Source: Candidatus Syntrophocurvum alkaliphilum (lineage in GTDB: Bacteria > Bacillota > Syntrophomonadia > Syntrophomonadales > Syntrophomonadaceae). From it: a stretch of 64,000 nucleotides of DNA. Positions 8,429 to 16,072 of the stretch are shown in pieces. The DNA is taken from the NCBI RefSeq assembly GCF_009734445.1, contig NZ_CP046457.1, positions 186,001-250,000 on the forward strand, in the 5' to 3' direction. The first letter of the stretch is position 1. Each line of letters opens with the position of its first letter. The notes beneath the pieces were generated by a model. The model was not told the origin of the DNA. It saw only the letters and a list, made by a program, of their open reading frames with translations, and ran no database searches. A program made the position numbers and the translations under genes.

Positions 8429-8968
8429 ATGGCTTTTTCTATTTCTGTACAACCAGTTGTAATAGGGATTGCAGTTATAGTTGCAATTAACTTCTTTATA
8501 AGTTTAGGAAAAAGCAATGTGATGAAAAAAAGCTATATAATTATTTCAACAATTCTTTCTTTAGTTGGAATAATAGGAATTATTTTTACAAGAATTCATT
8601 TAATTTCTTCCTTAAATAAAAACATTGGCAACGTCCAATTACCAATAGATAGTGGTGAATTTATCACGTGGGCGATTAATAAATTTGACTTTTTTGCAGC
8701 CATTTCAATTAGTGCAACTTGTATAGTTATCATATTTTTGTGCTATCTGCTATTTACAAATAAAAAAGATAGCATTGTCTTGAGTAATATATCAAGTTTT
8801 GTAAATATTTTTAGGATAATCATTTTTCTATTTGCGGTATGGTATAGTATGGAGACAATAAATAAGTTCTTTGATTTAGGTTCTTATATATTAGCACTAG
8901 CTATTTTTGGAATATTTGTGTTATATATTCCATTAGTAGCTAAAAGGATAATGACTAATGAAAAGTGA
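8429..8968 (+). CDS. Four-helix membrane protein of unknown function
   Basis: A 179-residue protein with four to five clear hydrophobic segments: VVIGIAVIVAINFFISL, YIIISTILSLVGIIGIIFT, FFAAISISATCIVIIFLCYLLF, IFRIIIFLFAVWYSM and YILALAIFGIFVLYIPLV. The ATG at 8429 follows an AGGGGAT ribosome-site-like stretch (8418-8424). No family motif was recognised. It is separated from the next gene by 108 bases carrying a short repeat, so cotranscription is uncertain. Confidence 0.65.
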   Translation: MAFSISVQPVVIGIAVIVAINFFISLGKSNVMKKSYIIISTILSLVGIIGIIFTRIHLISSLNKNIGNVQLPIDSGEFITWAINKFDFFAAISISATCIVIIFLCYLLFTNKKDSIVLSNISSFVNIFRIIIFLFAVWYSMETINKFFDLGSYILALAIFGIFVLYIPLVAKRIMTNEK

Positions 8969-8998
8969 GATTTCTAGATTGCTCCTTTCTGCACATTT

Positions 8999-9062
8999 TC
9001 TACTAAGTACGTAGTTGATAGTAACTGCGAAGGAAAGTGTACCCTGAATTCAGTTGATTTTT
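8999..9062 (+). repeat. TACGTAGTTGATAG repeat, copy 1
   Basis: TCTACTAAGTACGTAGTTGA followed by TAGTAACTGCGAAGGAAAGT. It lies 15-78 bases before the start at 9077. Related copies are at 11884-11910 and 16036-16061, with an inverted degenerate copy at 8266-8330. Confidence 0.75.
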
Positions 9063-9076
9063 TATGGAGGTTGTTA

Positions 9077-10171
9077 ATGTCTAAAAGAAATAATAGTGTT
9101 TTACTAATAGTAATTTTATATTTATTACTGATGGGTATTTTTTCTGGCACTCGACCCGAGATACAAGAGTTTGTCTTTTTTGCGATGTTATCAGCACTGG
9201 TTATAGCCTCTTCTTTTCTTATCCACCGTCACTACCTAAAAGATAAGAATTCTCTTAAACATCGACTTATTTATATCGGTATTTGTTTTGTAAAAATAAT
9301 GATTTTTTCCGTAGCCGTAAAGGAGCTAACAGGAGTAGCACTTGATCACAGTATTTTAGCCCTGTTTTTTATTGCACTCTCCATTTTTACCTTGTGGGAA
9401 TTATTAGATTTTAGCTTGTGGGAAAAAGGTGTGCTAGTATTAGTCTTAATCACTATAATTGGAATAAGGGGTTATGAAAGTGCTGAACCCTCTACTGCAT
9501 ACCAACTTTACCGCTCCGAGTTAAGTAATGTCGCTAATCATGAAAAAATACTGGACCTACTTGTTAAAGATTACCGTAATGACTTTACCCCGGAAGACTT
9601 TCAGTGCTTAGAGCCCTACTTGGATCCTCTCCAGGAACAGCGTTTTCTGAGATTTTCCCAGCTAACTTTTTTAGAGTTTGAAGATGGTCAGATGGTCATG
9701 ATGGAAGTGTCTCGCGAAGATTCGGATAACAAACTTAGGTTTAACAATATAGAACTGCTGCCCGAGGAAGTCGGTTCATATTTTAGGTATTATCCTCTGG
9801 AAATTGAGCGCAAAGCAGATTATCCTCAAAATATAATAGAGGAAGATAAGGAATTTATTATTGAAACCAAGGGCGCCTTTATTAGTCATGCTAGCCTTTA
9901 TCAAAAAATGGAATGGTATGATAAATTGATTGAAGTTTTTGGAGAAAAAAAAGCTTGGGATGAGATGCAATATAAACTGGAAGGATTACATGCACCAGAA
10001 GGTCCTATGCAGGGAATGGGTATTAGTGATAAAGGATACCTACATTTTAGCTTTTGCACTGAATGGAAAGTAGATAAAGAAGTTTTGAATGAGATATACA
10101 TCGAGTTCAGGGACTACGCAGCAAAAAACGATATCCCAGAACTCCCTGTGCTATTTAAATTGGCAGATTAA
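9077..10171 (+). CDS. Membrane-anchored protein of unknown function
   Basis: A 364-residue protein. GGAGG at 9066-9070 favours the ATG at 9077 over a TTG six bases earlier. The N-terminal about 145 residues carry four or five hydrophobic helices (VLLIVILYLLLMGIFSG, FVFFAMLSALVIASSFLI, LIYIGICFVKIMIFSVAV, ILALFFIALSIFTLWELL, VLVLVLITIIGIRG). The last about 220 residues form a soluble acidic domain, presumably extracytoplasmic, with EPYLDPLQEQRFLRFSQLTF and a MEVSREDSDNK segment. No known motif was seen. It is followed by 400 bases with no gene. Confidence 0.68.
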   Translation: MSKRNNSVLLIVILYLLLMGIFSGTRPEIQEFVFFAMLSALVIASSFLIHRHYLKDKNSLKHRLIYIGICFVKIMIFSVAVKELTGVALDHSILALFFIALSIFTLWELLDFSLWEKGVLVLVLITIIGIRGYESAEPSTAYQLYRSELSNVANHEKILDLLVKDYRNDFTPEDFQCLEPYLDPLQEQRFLRFSQLTFLEFEDGQMVMMEVSREDSDNKLRFNNIELLPEEVGSYFRYYPLEIERKADYPQNIIEEDKEFIIETKGAFISHASLYQKMEWYDKLIEVFGEKKAWDEMQYKLEGLHAPEGPMQGMGISDKGYLHFSFCTEWKVDKEVLNEIYIEFRDYAAKNDIPELPVLFKLAD

Positions 10172-10570
10172 CTGAATAAATAATGAGAATTAGTAATAAT
10201 TACGCATCACCTATTTACTATGCACTAATGTTACTATACAACAGTTCTTTATACTTCTATATTTTCCTCTTATAAGGTTTCAAAAAGCCTAATTATGTGT
10301 TGGATTATCTGTGTGATTGATTTCCTCAATAATTAATAATCTAGATATTTTGCGACTTAATTTAATGGCTGTTAATGATTGATTTTGCTATTTCATTACC
10401 TTATATGGCCTTTTTACAAAATAGAAGGAAAAACATAAAGCTAATACGAATTGTTAAGTAAGCATATAAAAACAAAGTGGGCATTTATACATTTACATTG
10501 AATAATATAAATAAGCATTTGTCTCACTGTACTGTTAGGTAGCAAATCTTACTTGGAAAGGAAAATAAAA
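10172..10570. other. Intergenic region with half of an inverted repeat pair
   Basis: This 399-base gap has no credible gene. Bases 10345-10470 match 15131-15262 in inverse orientation at roughly 85 percent by eye. The remainder is AT-rich leader for the lipoprotein at 10571. Confidence 0.6.
10345..10470 (+). repeat. Inverted repeat pair, left copy
   Basis: It contains CTATTTCATTACC, ATATGGCCTTTTTACAAAAT and CTAATACGAATTG, then AAGTAAGCATATAA. The same order occurs on the minus strand at 15131-15262. The pair flanks 4.7 kb of accessory genes. No open frame runs through it. Confidence 0.75.
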
Positions 10571-11650
10571 ATGATTACGAGATATAAAAATCTTACTGTT
10601 ACGATGTTAATAATAGCTGCAGTAATGATTTTTGGGGGAGGTTGCACTTCCTTGGATGTATTCGAAGAGTCTGAAAAGGGTCTGCTGTCTTATGAGGAGG
10701 TAAGAAACATATTAGAAGAAGAAGGTTTAGAGTTAGAGGAAACAACCGCAGACTCACCGGTAAAAGAAAGTGTACAGGCAAATTATGTGGCTTATAAATT
10801 AAATAATTTAGAAACAGTATTTGTTTATAGATTTGATTCGACACTTTCAAGAAAACAGGTTTTCCCAAATGCAATTATTCGAGATGATAAAAAAGATCCC
10901 CCTTACCATGCGTTTAGTGCCAGAAATATAACTGTAATTTATCCAACAGAATACCTAGAAAAGGAAGTAATTCCTTCTGTTATCCGCGAAAACTATGATA
11001 AGGTACGTCAAGCAGTATTGCAGTCCATGGTGGTTTTTGGAGAAAAATTTGAGTTTGTCACAGCTGAACTAGGTGAACCTGTTAAAGGTAATTTTAAATT
11101 TGATATGGAGAAAATGGGAGAAGATGTAGTGCTTATGGATGATTTTTCAAAAATAGCTGAACTAGAAGTATATGGAGTTGATACCGATAGACAGCTTCTA
11201 GATGAAATAGATTCGGTTGAATATAAATACGCAGCTTTTACAAACCACAACGAAAGGCATGGGGGTGCCCCAAACTCTGAAAATAGAACCAAACCTTGTA
11301 CTTTAAACCATGTAAGGTTAAAAAATATACACGATGATATGTTCATAAGGTATAGCATAAAAAATCATCATGCATCCAGCTATGTCGCTAATCCAGAGAA
11401 AGCATCCTTTTGGGGTAGTTTTGGTGACGATACTCCTGAAGAAGCATTTTCTAGATTATATGATCCTTTAATTATGATGCATGCTGAATATTTCTTAAAA
11501 TGGATTAATCACTGGGAAAAAAACAGTGGCGAGATAATCATTTATAACCCGGGACAAAAAATCAGATACCATGTTTATGATATTAAACTTAACCCCGATT
11601 ACCCTGATGATATGTTTGAACCAGACGGGAATTATTATTTTGGCAATTAA
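10571..11650 (+). CDS. Lipoprotein of unknown function
   Basis: A 359-residue predicted lipoprotein. The frame opens at a TTG (10553), but AAAGG at about 10557-10561 is well placed for the ATG at 10571. The signal segment LTVTMLIIAAVMIFGGGC gives Cys at residue 25; the residues before it (FGGGC) are an acceptable lipobox. The mature part is mixed, with LLSYEEVRNILEEEGLELEE near the N terminus and no recognised domain. It contains an Asn/His-rich stretch (NHNERHGGAPNSENRTK) and ends with YHVYDIKLNPDYPDDMFEP. It sits alone, with 81 bases to a 41-residue membrane microprotein gene. Confidence 0.7.
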   Translation: MITRYKNLTVTMLIIAAVMIFGGGCTSLDVFEESEKGLLSYEEVRNILEEEGLELEETTADSPVKESVQANYVAYKLNNLETVFVYRFDSTLSRKQVFPNAIIRDDKKDPPYHAFSARNITVIYPTEYLEKEVIPSVIRENYDKVRQAVLQSMVVFGEKFEFVTAELGEPVKGNFKFDMEKMGEDVVLMDDFSKIAELEVYGVDTDRQLLDEIDSVEYKYAAFTNHNERHGGAPNSENRTKPCTLNHVRLKNIHDDMFIRYSIKNHHASSYVANPEKASFWGSFGDDTPEEAFSRLYDPLIMMHAEYFLKWINHWEKNSGEIIIYNPGQKIRYHVYDIKLNPDYPDDMFEPDGNYYFGN

Positions 11651-11731
11651 GATTATATTAGATAGTAAATGCCACATAGCAGGAAAAAGGTTATAATAAA
11701 CGTTTTTAATTAAAAGTGGAGGTGAGATAAG

Positions 11732-11857
11732 ATGGAGTATGCTGGTGCATTAGCCCCTATTGCTTTTGTTTTTGCTGTGGCAGCCTTGGTGAAAATAGAT
11801 TCACTTAAAAAAGAAGTACAACACTTGAAAAGTGAGTTGGACAAACTAAAACGGTAG
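11732..11857 (+). CDS. 41-residue membrane microprotein with coiled-coil tail
   Basis: A short gene with a strong GGAGGTGA ribosome site 7 bases before the ATG. The N-terminal half (AGALAPIAFVFAVAALV) is one transmembrane helix. The C-terminal half (LKKEVQHLKSELDKLK) is a heptad-patterned basic/acidic amphipathic helix. Reminiscent small proteins in Firmicutes often accompany transport or stress genes, but none is identified here. The perfect ribosome site, uninterrupted frame and sensible topology argue that it is expressed. Confidence 0.7.
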   Translation: MEYAGALAPIAFVFAVAALVKIDSLKKEVQHLKSELDKLKR

Positions 11858-11883
11858 TAGATTATTTAAGTTATAATTCATAT

Positions 11884-11910
11884 CATCTACTAAGTACGTA
11901 GTTGATAGTA
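11884..11910 (+). repeat. TACGTAGTTGATAG repeat, copy 2
   Basis: CATCTACTAAGTACGTAGTT continuing GATAGTA, 33 bases before the start at 11943. The core is identical to copy 1. Confidence 0.75.
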
Positions 11911-11942
11911 AATACGAAGTAGCGAGAAAGGAGATTGTAAAA

Positions 11943-12398
11943 ATGGTGCATTTGGTATATTGCGATGATAAGGAAAAGGAACTTGAGAAAATTCTTGATG
12001 GTACAAAAGTAATGGTTGTAAGGGGGGCTGCTGCAAGAAAAATTCCTCACAGTAGAGTTTTTGAAGGTGAAAAATTGTTTTTCATGGAAAAAGGGACAAA
12101 GAAAATCACTGCAATGGCTACGGTTGTGAGTGTTCAAAATCATGTCAAATTACCAGAAAATGAAATTGTAAAAGTATTAGAAGACAATCAAAGCAAACTT
12201 AATTTAACTGATAAACAAAAAAAGCGATGGCATAAAAAGTGTTTGTGCCTAGTCGAGTTTAAAGACGTTAGTGAAATTGAACCTTTAGAATTTGAGCACC
12301 AAAGGAATATGGATGATTGGCTAATACTTGAAAAGATTGAAGATGTAGTAGTGGGGACAAGCATTCCATACAATTATAACAATTCTAAGTTTAAATAA
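11943..12398 (+). CDS. ASCH/PUA-like small protein of unknown function
   Basis: A 151-residue soluble protein starting MVHLVYCDDKEKELEKILDG, then VMVVRGAAARKIPHSRV, GEKLFFME, a basic ATVVSVQNHVKL segment, LTDKQKKRWHKKC and a NMDDWLILEKIEDV ending. From memory this is a recurring family in anaerobes whose strand order (a short barrel with GE-LYF and a following ITAMATV strand) suggests a PUA/ASCH-type RNA- or nucleotide-binding fold. The fold is inferred, not demonstrated. The ATG has AAAGGAGATTG just upstream. The gene stands alone, with a MITE 54 bases after its stop. Confidence 0.65.
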   Translation: MVHLVYCDDKEKELEKILDGTKVMVVRGAAARKIPHSRVFEGEKLFFMEKGTKKITAMATVVSVQNHVKLPENEIVKVLEDNQSKLNLTDKQKKRWHKKCLCLVEFKDVSEIEPLEFEHQRNMDDWLILEKIEDVVVGTSIPYNYNNSKFK

Positions 12399-12452
12399 AT
12401 CATGTTGTATATCTTAATCATCTTCCGCGCATTTTGATACGATTTCAATAAT

Positions 12453-12679
12453 GATTCCACTGCAAAAAGCTAAACTTAGAGTATGGAATCGGCTGAGCAA
12501 ACATGTTTATCACGCCACTCATCGGTCTTTACCTTCATTTTAGCTTAGCACTTATTATCTAAAATAATTTTTTATTTATACTTAGCCGTGATCTATGCAC
12601 CACGCCTTGCTATTCGGGACTTAGATAAACATGTTTGCTCAGCCTTAAGTTTGTTGTAGTTACTTTTTGCAGCAGAATC
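12453..12679 (-). repeat. MITE copy B (227 bp, 6-bp target duplication)
   Basis: Inverted relative to copies A and D. The ends are GATTCCACTGCAAAAAG and CTTTTTGCAGCAGAATC, which are near-perfect terminal inverted repeats. The perfect 20-base arms GCTGAGCAAACATGTTTATC and its complement lie inside the ends. AATAAT is present directly on both sides (12447-12452 and 12680-12685). Confidence 0.88.
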
Positions 12680-12718
12680 AATAATAAGTTCTCTAAAGTA
12701 TTTTACTATTTCTAACAT
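12593..12718 (-). pseudogene. Possible small gene interrupted by MITE copy B
   Basis: A 41-codon frame starting ATG at 12718 with GGAGG five bases upstream. Residues 1-13 (MLEIVKYFRELII) are host sequence and the rest is MITE-encoded, ending at a TAG inside the element. It looks like the 5' end of a small gene into which the MITE inserted. Upstream in another frame is a leucine/lysine-rich stretch (LLLITKLKKVV), so the locus may already have been decayed. No function is assigned. Confidence 0.3.
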
Positions 12719-12895
12719 CTGCTCCTCCGTTTTTACACACTACTTTCTTTAGTTTTGTGATTAATAGAAGCATTTCTTCTTCTAAATGTTTTTTTCTTTA
12801 TAATGTATAATTTTACCTTAAAAAAATATAAATTAAAGGAAAATAAGTGAAAATATCCAAATAATATATAATAGAATCGAAAGAAGAGGATGTTT

Positions 12896-13123
12896 ATGGA
12901 TATAAATAGAAAAATAATTACTGGTATACGTCTAGGGGGAATTATTTTAATTTTTTATGCTTTAATAAAGTTTAGCAATGATTTATATGTACACTACTAC
13001 TGGACTAACCAATTAATTCTATTTGGGGGACAACAAGGATATTCACCTTTATACCATTTTCCATTTTCCCAATTCCAATTTCCCTGCCCGCACGGTTCAT
13101 CGTATTTAACTCCGCCTTCATAA
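12896..13123 (+). CDS. Doubtful short frame with one membrane segment
   Basis: A 75-residue frame starting at the ATG at 12896 behind AGAAGAGG. It has one hydrophobic helix (GIRLGGIILIFYALIKF), like the first helix of small multi-pass proteins. The C-terminal about 35 residues overlap the minus-strand lipoprotein gene at 12997-13209 and look like antisense sequence (proline- and phenylalanine-rich). It is most likely the 5' remnant of a truncated gene. The lipoprotein is the better supported of the two overlapping frames. Confidence 0.3.
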   Translation: MDINRKIITGIRLGGIILIFYALIKFSNDLYVHYYWTNQLILFGGQQGYSPLYHFPFSQFQFPCPHGSSYLTPPS

Positions 13124-13209
13124 TACCCGATTCCACTATTTCTACACCCTGCTACAATTATTAATAATAAGAACATAATAATTAGTAATTTAATTGCTCT
13201 TTTTTCCAC
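12997..13209 (-). CDS. Small cysteine-rich lipoprotein
   Basis: A 70-residue predicted lipoprotein. GTG at 13209 is preferred because GGAGG lies five bases before it; the upstream ATG (13221) overlaps that ribosome site itself. The signal peptide IKLLIIMFLLLIIVAGC has a canonical VAGC lipobox (Cys at about residue 17-18). The short mature part is Gly/Trp/Cys-rich (CGQGNWNWENGKWYKGEYPCC). No family is recognised. It overlaps the weak plus-strand frame at 12896-13123. Confidence 0.5.
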   Translation of the reverse strand: MEKRAIKLLIIMFLLLIIVAGCRNSGIGYYEGGVKYDEPCGQGNWNWENGKWYKGEYPCCPPNRINWLVQ

Positions 13210-13306
13210 TTTATCCTCCATTAATATTGGATTTGTTTAAATTTTATATTATTTTTTTACCGTATATTGCAGTTTGTATTTTTATATCTTCTTGTGTTGA
13301 TATATA

Positions 13307-13712
13307 TCACATTGCAAGTTTATGTTTTTTATTATTCATAAAAATATATAAAAATAAAATTATAAAAGAAACAGCTAAGCTAAAATAGAATTCTGGATAG
13401 GTTAATTGTAAACTTAATGATAAACTAACCTTTCCTGTCATGGTCATATAATGCCAAAAAATAAATTCATAAATTTTCACACCTATTATACCAAGTATAG
13501 CTACTAAAGATATCCAATTTCTATCTTTCTTGAAAGGATACCAAAGTCCTACTACAAATAGAATTATACATAATATAGTAATAGGATTTAATAATACTAT
13601 AGATCCAGATATTTCCTTTATTCCCCGTGCCCCACCAAACCAACTTAAAAAACATCGTTGAAATATCAATTAGAAGTAATACGGTTAATATAATTTTGTT
13701 TTTTACAGTCAT
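13307..13712 (-). pseudogene. Small membrane protein gene with a homopolymer frameshift
   Basis: Two overlapping minus-strand frames read as one protein broken by one base. The first starts ATG at 13712 with AGGGAG upstream and runs MTVKNKIILTVLLLIDISTMF. The second continues LSWFGGARGIKEISG and then three membrane helices (VLLNPITILCIILFVVGLWY, WISLVAILGIIGVKIYEFIF, FYFSLAVSFIILFLYIFM). The switch is at a run of six A on the plus strand (13647-13652; six T in the message). With five, the frames join. The restored protein would be about 138 residues. Real mutation, sequencing error and slippage cannot be told apart here. The function is unknown. Confidence 0.7.
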
Positions 13713-13795
13713 TTCACTATCTCCCTCTAAATAAAAATATATTTGTTAGTATTACGCTTTTAGTGAAACAAACTGTCAATTAAGTATAGTTTTAT

Positions 13796-14302
13796 TTAGT
13801 CATTGTTATTTATCTTTATTTCAATCATTTCCTCATGTCCATTCCATTTCAGGTTCAACCTAATATAATCAGCAAAGTTAGAGATATCTTGGTTTATAGT
13901 ACTTCGAGCGTAGAATACTTTACAGTTTTCTTCCCTATATATAATCCTTCCTTGACCTATAGATACTGTAACAGGAGTATGTATGCTAGGAGATGATAAT
14001 TTAATATTCAAATCTTCTTCACTTACAAACTCAAAATCTTGGTGTATCCAGCGATACTCATATTTAATATCATTAATACCTTTTATATCGGTATAGTCTC
14101 CCAAATATAATGTCTCTATATAAGTAATAAAACTATGATCATCTTTATCAAAGGTAGATATTGGCATTACTTCAAACTTAACTTGCCATTTTTCACTTTC
14201 CCCTATAAATAGCATATCAGTTTTATTTTCCGTTCCACATGATACTAAAAACAAACTGCAAAAGACACACAATAAGATAATAGAACCAACAATTTTTTTC
14301 AC
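13796..14302 (-). CDS. Lipoprotein of unknown function
   Basis: A 168-residue predicted lipoprotein with signal KKIVGSIILLCVFCSLFLVSC (lipobox LVSC, Cys at residue 22). The mature part has an Ig-like or beta-rich feel, with alternating strands (KWQVKFEVMPIS, ITYIETLYLGDY, IKYEYRWIHQDFEF, VTVSIGQGRIIY, YIRLNLKWNGHEEMIEIKI). Comparable short lipoproteins with an opening EKWQVK strand are common in Bacillus and Clostridia with no assigned role. The ATG is preceded by GGAGGGGA. It lies between two minus-strand membrane protein genes and may be transcribed with the frameshifted one downstream. Confidence 0.72.
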   Translation of the reverse strand: MKKIVGSIILLCVFCSLFLVSCGTENKTDMLFIGESEKWQVKFEVMPISTFDKDDHSFITYIETLYLGDYTDIKGINDIKYEYRWIHQDFEFVSEEDLNIKLSSPSIHTPVTVSIGQGRIIYREENCKVFYARSTINQDISNFADYIRLNLKWNGHEEMIEIKINNND

Positions 14303-14443
14303 TATTCTCCCCTCCGTATAACTGCTTAATCCATTAATCTCCTTTTCATAAATTTTTGATTTTACTATTTATTTAAATATATAGTAGCCTTTATTTGTTA
14401 TTTCTGATTATTTACCATACTTTTATGAAGAATTTTTCAATAC

Positions 14444-15007
14444 CTAATTGTTCTCGAATATGAGCTGGAATTCGCATTTGGCCATAAGAGACATGATTTT
14501 TATTGTTAAGACAATCTTAGCGATTAATATAAAAATTATAGCAAGGAAAGCTAATACAGGAATTACCATCAAAACAATTGAAAACAATGTAGCAATTGTT
14601 AAGAATAAGAACTGTTTCCAACGAAGTACTGCTTCATTGCTAATTTCAAGCTCTTCTTGTTGGTCAGCAAGCTCTTTAATCCCCATGAATATTTTGTAAA
14701 CTACAATCACACTTAAGAGTAAACTGATAATTCCTATCGCGGCACCAATAGGATTAACAGAAAAATCAACTCCAAATTCTTGGGGGGTGGGTGCTTCGTA
14801 AATAGTAAATATAGATAGAAAGATTAACACATAAGTAATAGGTTTAGCTGAATTAAAGTTTTCATTCCTAGAAGCTAATGTTCCTAAGGCTAACGCAAAC
14901 AATATATAACCAATAATATCTGGTAATATATTAAAGCCCTGGAGTCTAAAATCTAGTGAAACAAACAAAAACCCCCAATATAAATACCTGAACGCTTTCG
15001 TATCCAT
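14444..15007 (-). CDS. Multi-pass membrane protein of unknown function
   Basis: A 187-residue protein with about five hydrophobic helices. The opening WGFLFVSLDFRLQGFNILPD followed by IIGYILFALALGTLA is a recurring N-terminal signature of uncharacterised membrane proteins in Bacilli and Clostridia (LDFR-G-D-LPDIIGYILF), which places it in that family without a function. Other helices are YVLIFLSIFTIYE, GAAIGIISLLLSVIVVYKIF, FLFLTIATLFSIVLMVIPVLAFLAIIFILIAKI. A short acidic cytoplasmic loop (KELADQQEELEISNEAVLRW) lies between helices. It starts at ATG with AAGGAG upstream. Confidence 0.72.
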   Translation of the reverse strand: MDTKAFRYLYWGFLFVSLDFRLQGFNILPDIIGYILFALALGTLASRNENFNSAKPITYVLIFLSIFTIYEAPTPQEFGVDFSVNPIGAAIGIISLLLSVIVVYKIFMGIKELADQQEELEISNEAVLRWKQFLFLTIATLFSIVLMVIPVLAFLAIIFILIAKIVLTIKIMSLMAKCEFQLIFENN

Positions 15008-15130
15008 GTATAAATTACTCCTTTTATTATAAAAATCTATTATTACTAGACGGTTTTATTTGACTAAAAGTTATTCCAATTTAACTGTTTTTACAACTAA
15101 CCGACAATTATTATTTCTGACCCCTTTGCC

Positions 15131-15262
15131 TTATATGCTTACTTATAATTCGTATTATCTTTATATATTCCCTTCTATATTTTGTAAAAAGGCCATATTT
15201 GGTAATGAAATAGCCATATATGATCATTAATAGACAATAAAAATATTAGGGGCGCAAAAGAT
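15131..15262 (-). repeat. Inverted repeat pair, right copy
   Basis: The reverse complement shares, in order, CTATTTCATTACC, ATATGGCCTTTTTACAAAAT, ATACGAATT and AAGTAAGCATATAA with 10345-10470. Just beyond it (15313-15345), ATATGGCCTTTTCGCA and ATATGGTCTTTTCATA repeat the motif in the opposite sense. Confidence 0.75.
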
Positions 15263-15468
15263 TCATGTAGTAAATAAACTATAATCTATATCAAATTACA
15301 GTTAATGCTTAAATATGGCCTTTTCGCACCTCAATATGGTCTTTTCATATAATTAACAGGAAATCATGACATAATATTGTATTCTGTTTTATAGTAATGA
15401 TTATATATAAGTTTTGAATTATAAATCGCAGTTTAAATACTACAAAAGTAGGATATTGCAATAATAGA

Positions 15469-16016
15469 GGATAACACCCGTGGTAGTTGATGGTGGAGTA
15501 CTTGATATAGCCCTTGTTGCAGAAGAAGAAAGAAGAGGGCCGCCAGTTAATGCAATAACACACTACTAATTTGCGTAATTCATTATGGGAAAACCTGAAG
15601 AAAATGGAATAGAAGAAGTTGACTGGTTGCTAAATCTCCAAACTGGTGAGCTAGAAATTAAATTAGTTAAGGGAATATAGGCTTTAGTTGATAGAAGTGA
15701 GTCAAAAGGAACCGTCCCCTTTGACTCCTTAAAAGTTATTTTACGTCTTATAATTGGTCAAGATTACGAAAAAGCTATTGGATATTTTAAAAATGAAAAC
15801 GCAGACGACCATATACTCTATGAAGGAGAACAAATTGGAGATGAAAGGATCAGAGGGCGAGCATATTTAGATGAATCTAAAGAACACATTGAACAAGTTC
15901 TTTATGTTGATATATATGAAAACCAAAAAGCTAGCATAGTATTGAATTTTAACGAACAAGAAAAGGTAGATGAAATATTCTTATCTAAAGATTTGACTTG
16001 GAGTAGCATGAATTAA
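15469..16016 (+). pseudogene. Decayed gene with in-frame stops and an internal REP
   Basis: One reading frame (codons in phase with 15480) encodes protein-like segments separated by stops. It reads VVVDGGVLDIALVAEEERR up to a TAA at 15567; GKPEENGIEEVDWLLNLQTG, ending at a TAG at 15678; then after the REP at 15699-15727 about 90 codons beginning VILRLIIGQDYEKAIGYFKN and ending FLSKDLTWSSMN (TAA 16014-16016). The composition is normal and acidic, as for a secreted or lipoprotein-type gene of about 180 residues. There is no good start codon with a ribosome site. It is interpreted as a degraded gene whose middle was disrupted by, or next to, a REP insertion. The family is not recognised. Confidence 0.6.
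15699..15727 (+). repeat. REP-like palindrome inside a decayed gene
   Basis: GAGTCAAAAGGAACCGTCCC then CTTTGACTC, identical to the unit at 8177-8205. It is in frame with the gene remnants on either side. Confidence 0.88.
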
Positions 16017-16035
16017 AAGTTGTAATGTTTGCACT

Positions 16036-16061
16036 TCATCTATTAAGTACGTAGTTGATAG
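16036..16061 (+). repeat. TACGTAGTTGATAG repeat, copy 3
   Basis: TCATCTATTAAGTACGTAGT continuing TGATAG, about 80 bases before the antitoxin start, immediately upstream of a promoter-like region. Confidence 0.72.
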
Positions 16062-16072
16062 AAAATGTGACA

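Larger units (their letters stand above)
12399..12895. other. Intergenic region with MITE copy B
   Basis: A 497-base gap. MITE copy B occupies 12453-12679. A 41-codon frame (12593-12718, minus) begins outside the MITE with a good GGAGG site and reads into it. The right 170 bases are AT-rich and look like leader for a weak frame starting at 12896. Confidence 0.5.

Noticed and set aside
12690-12800. Spo0E-like gene remnant on the minus strand
   Set aside because: A leucine/lysine-rich stretch resembles Spo0E only loosely, needs a frame change and has no conserved SxxLD motif in frame.
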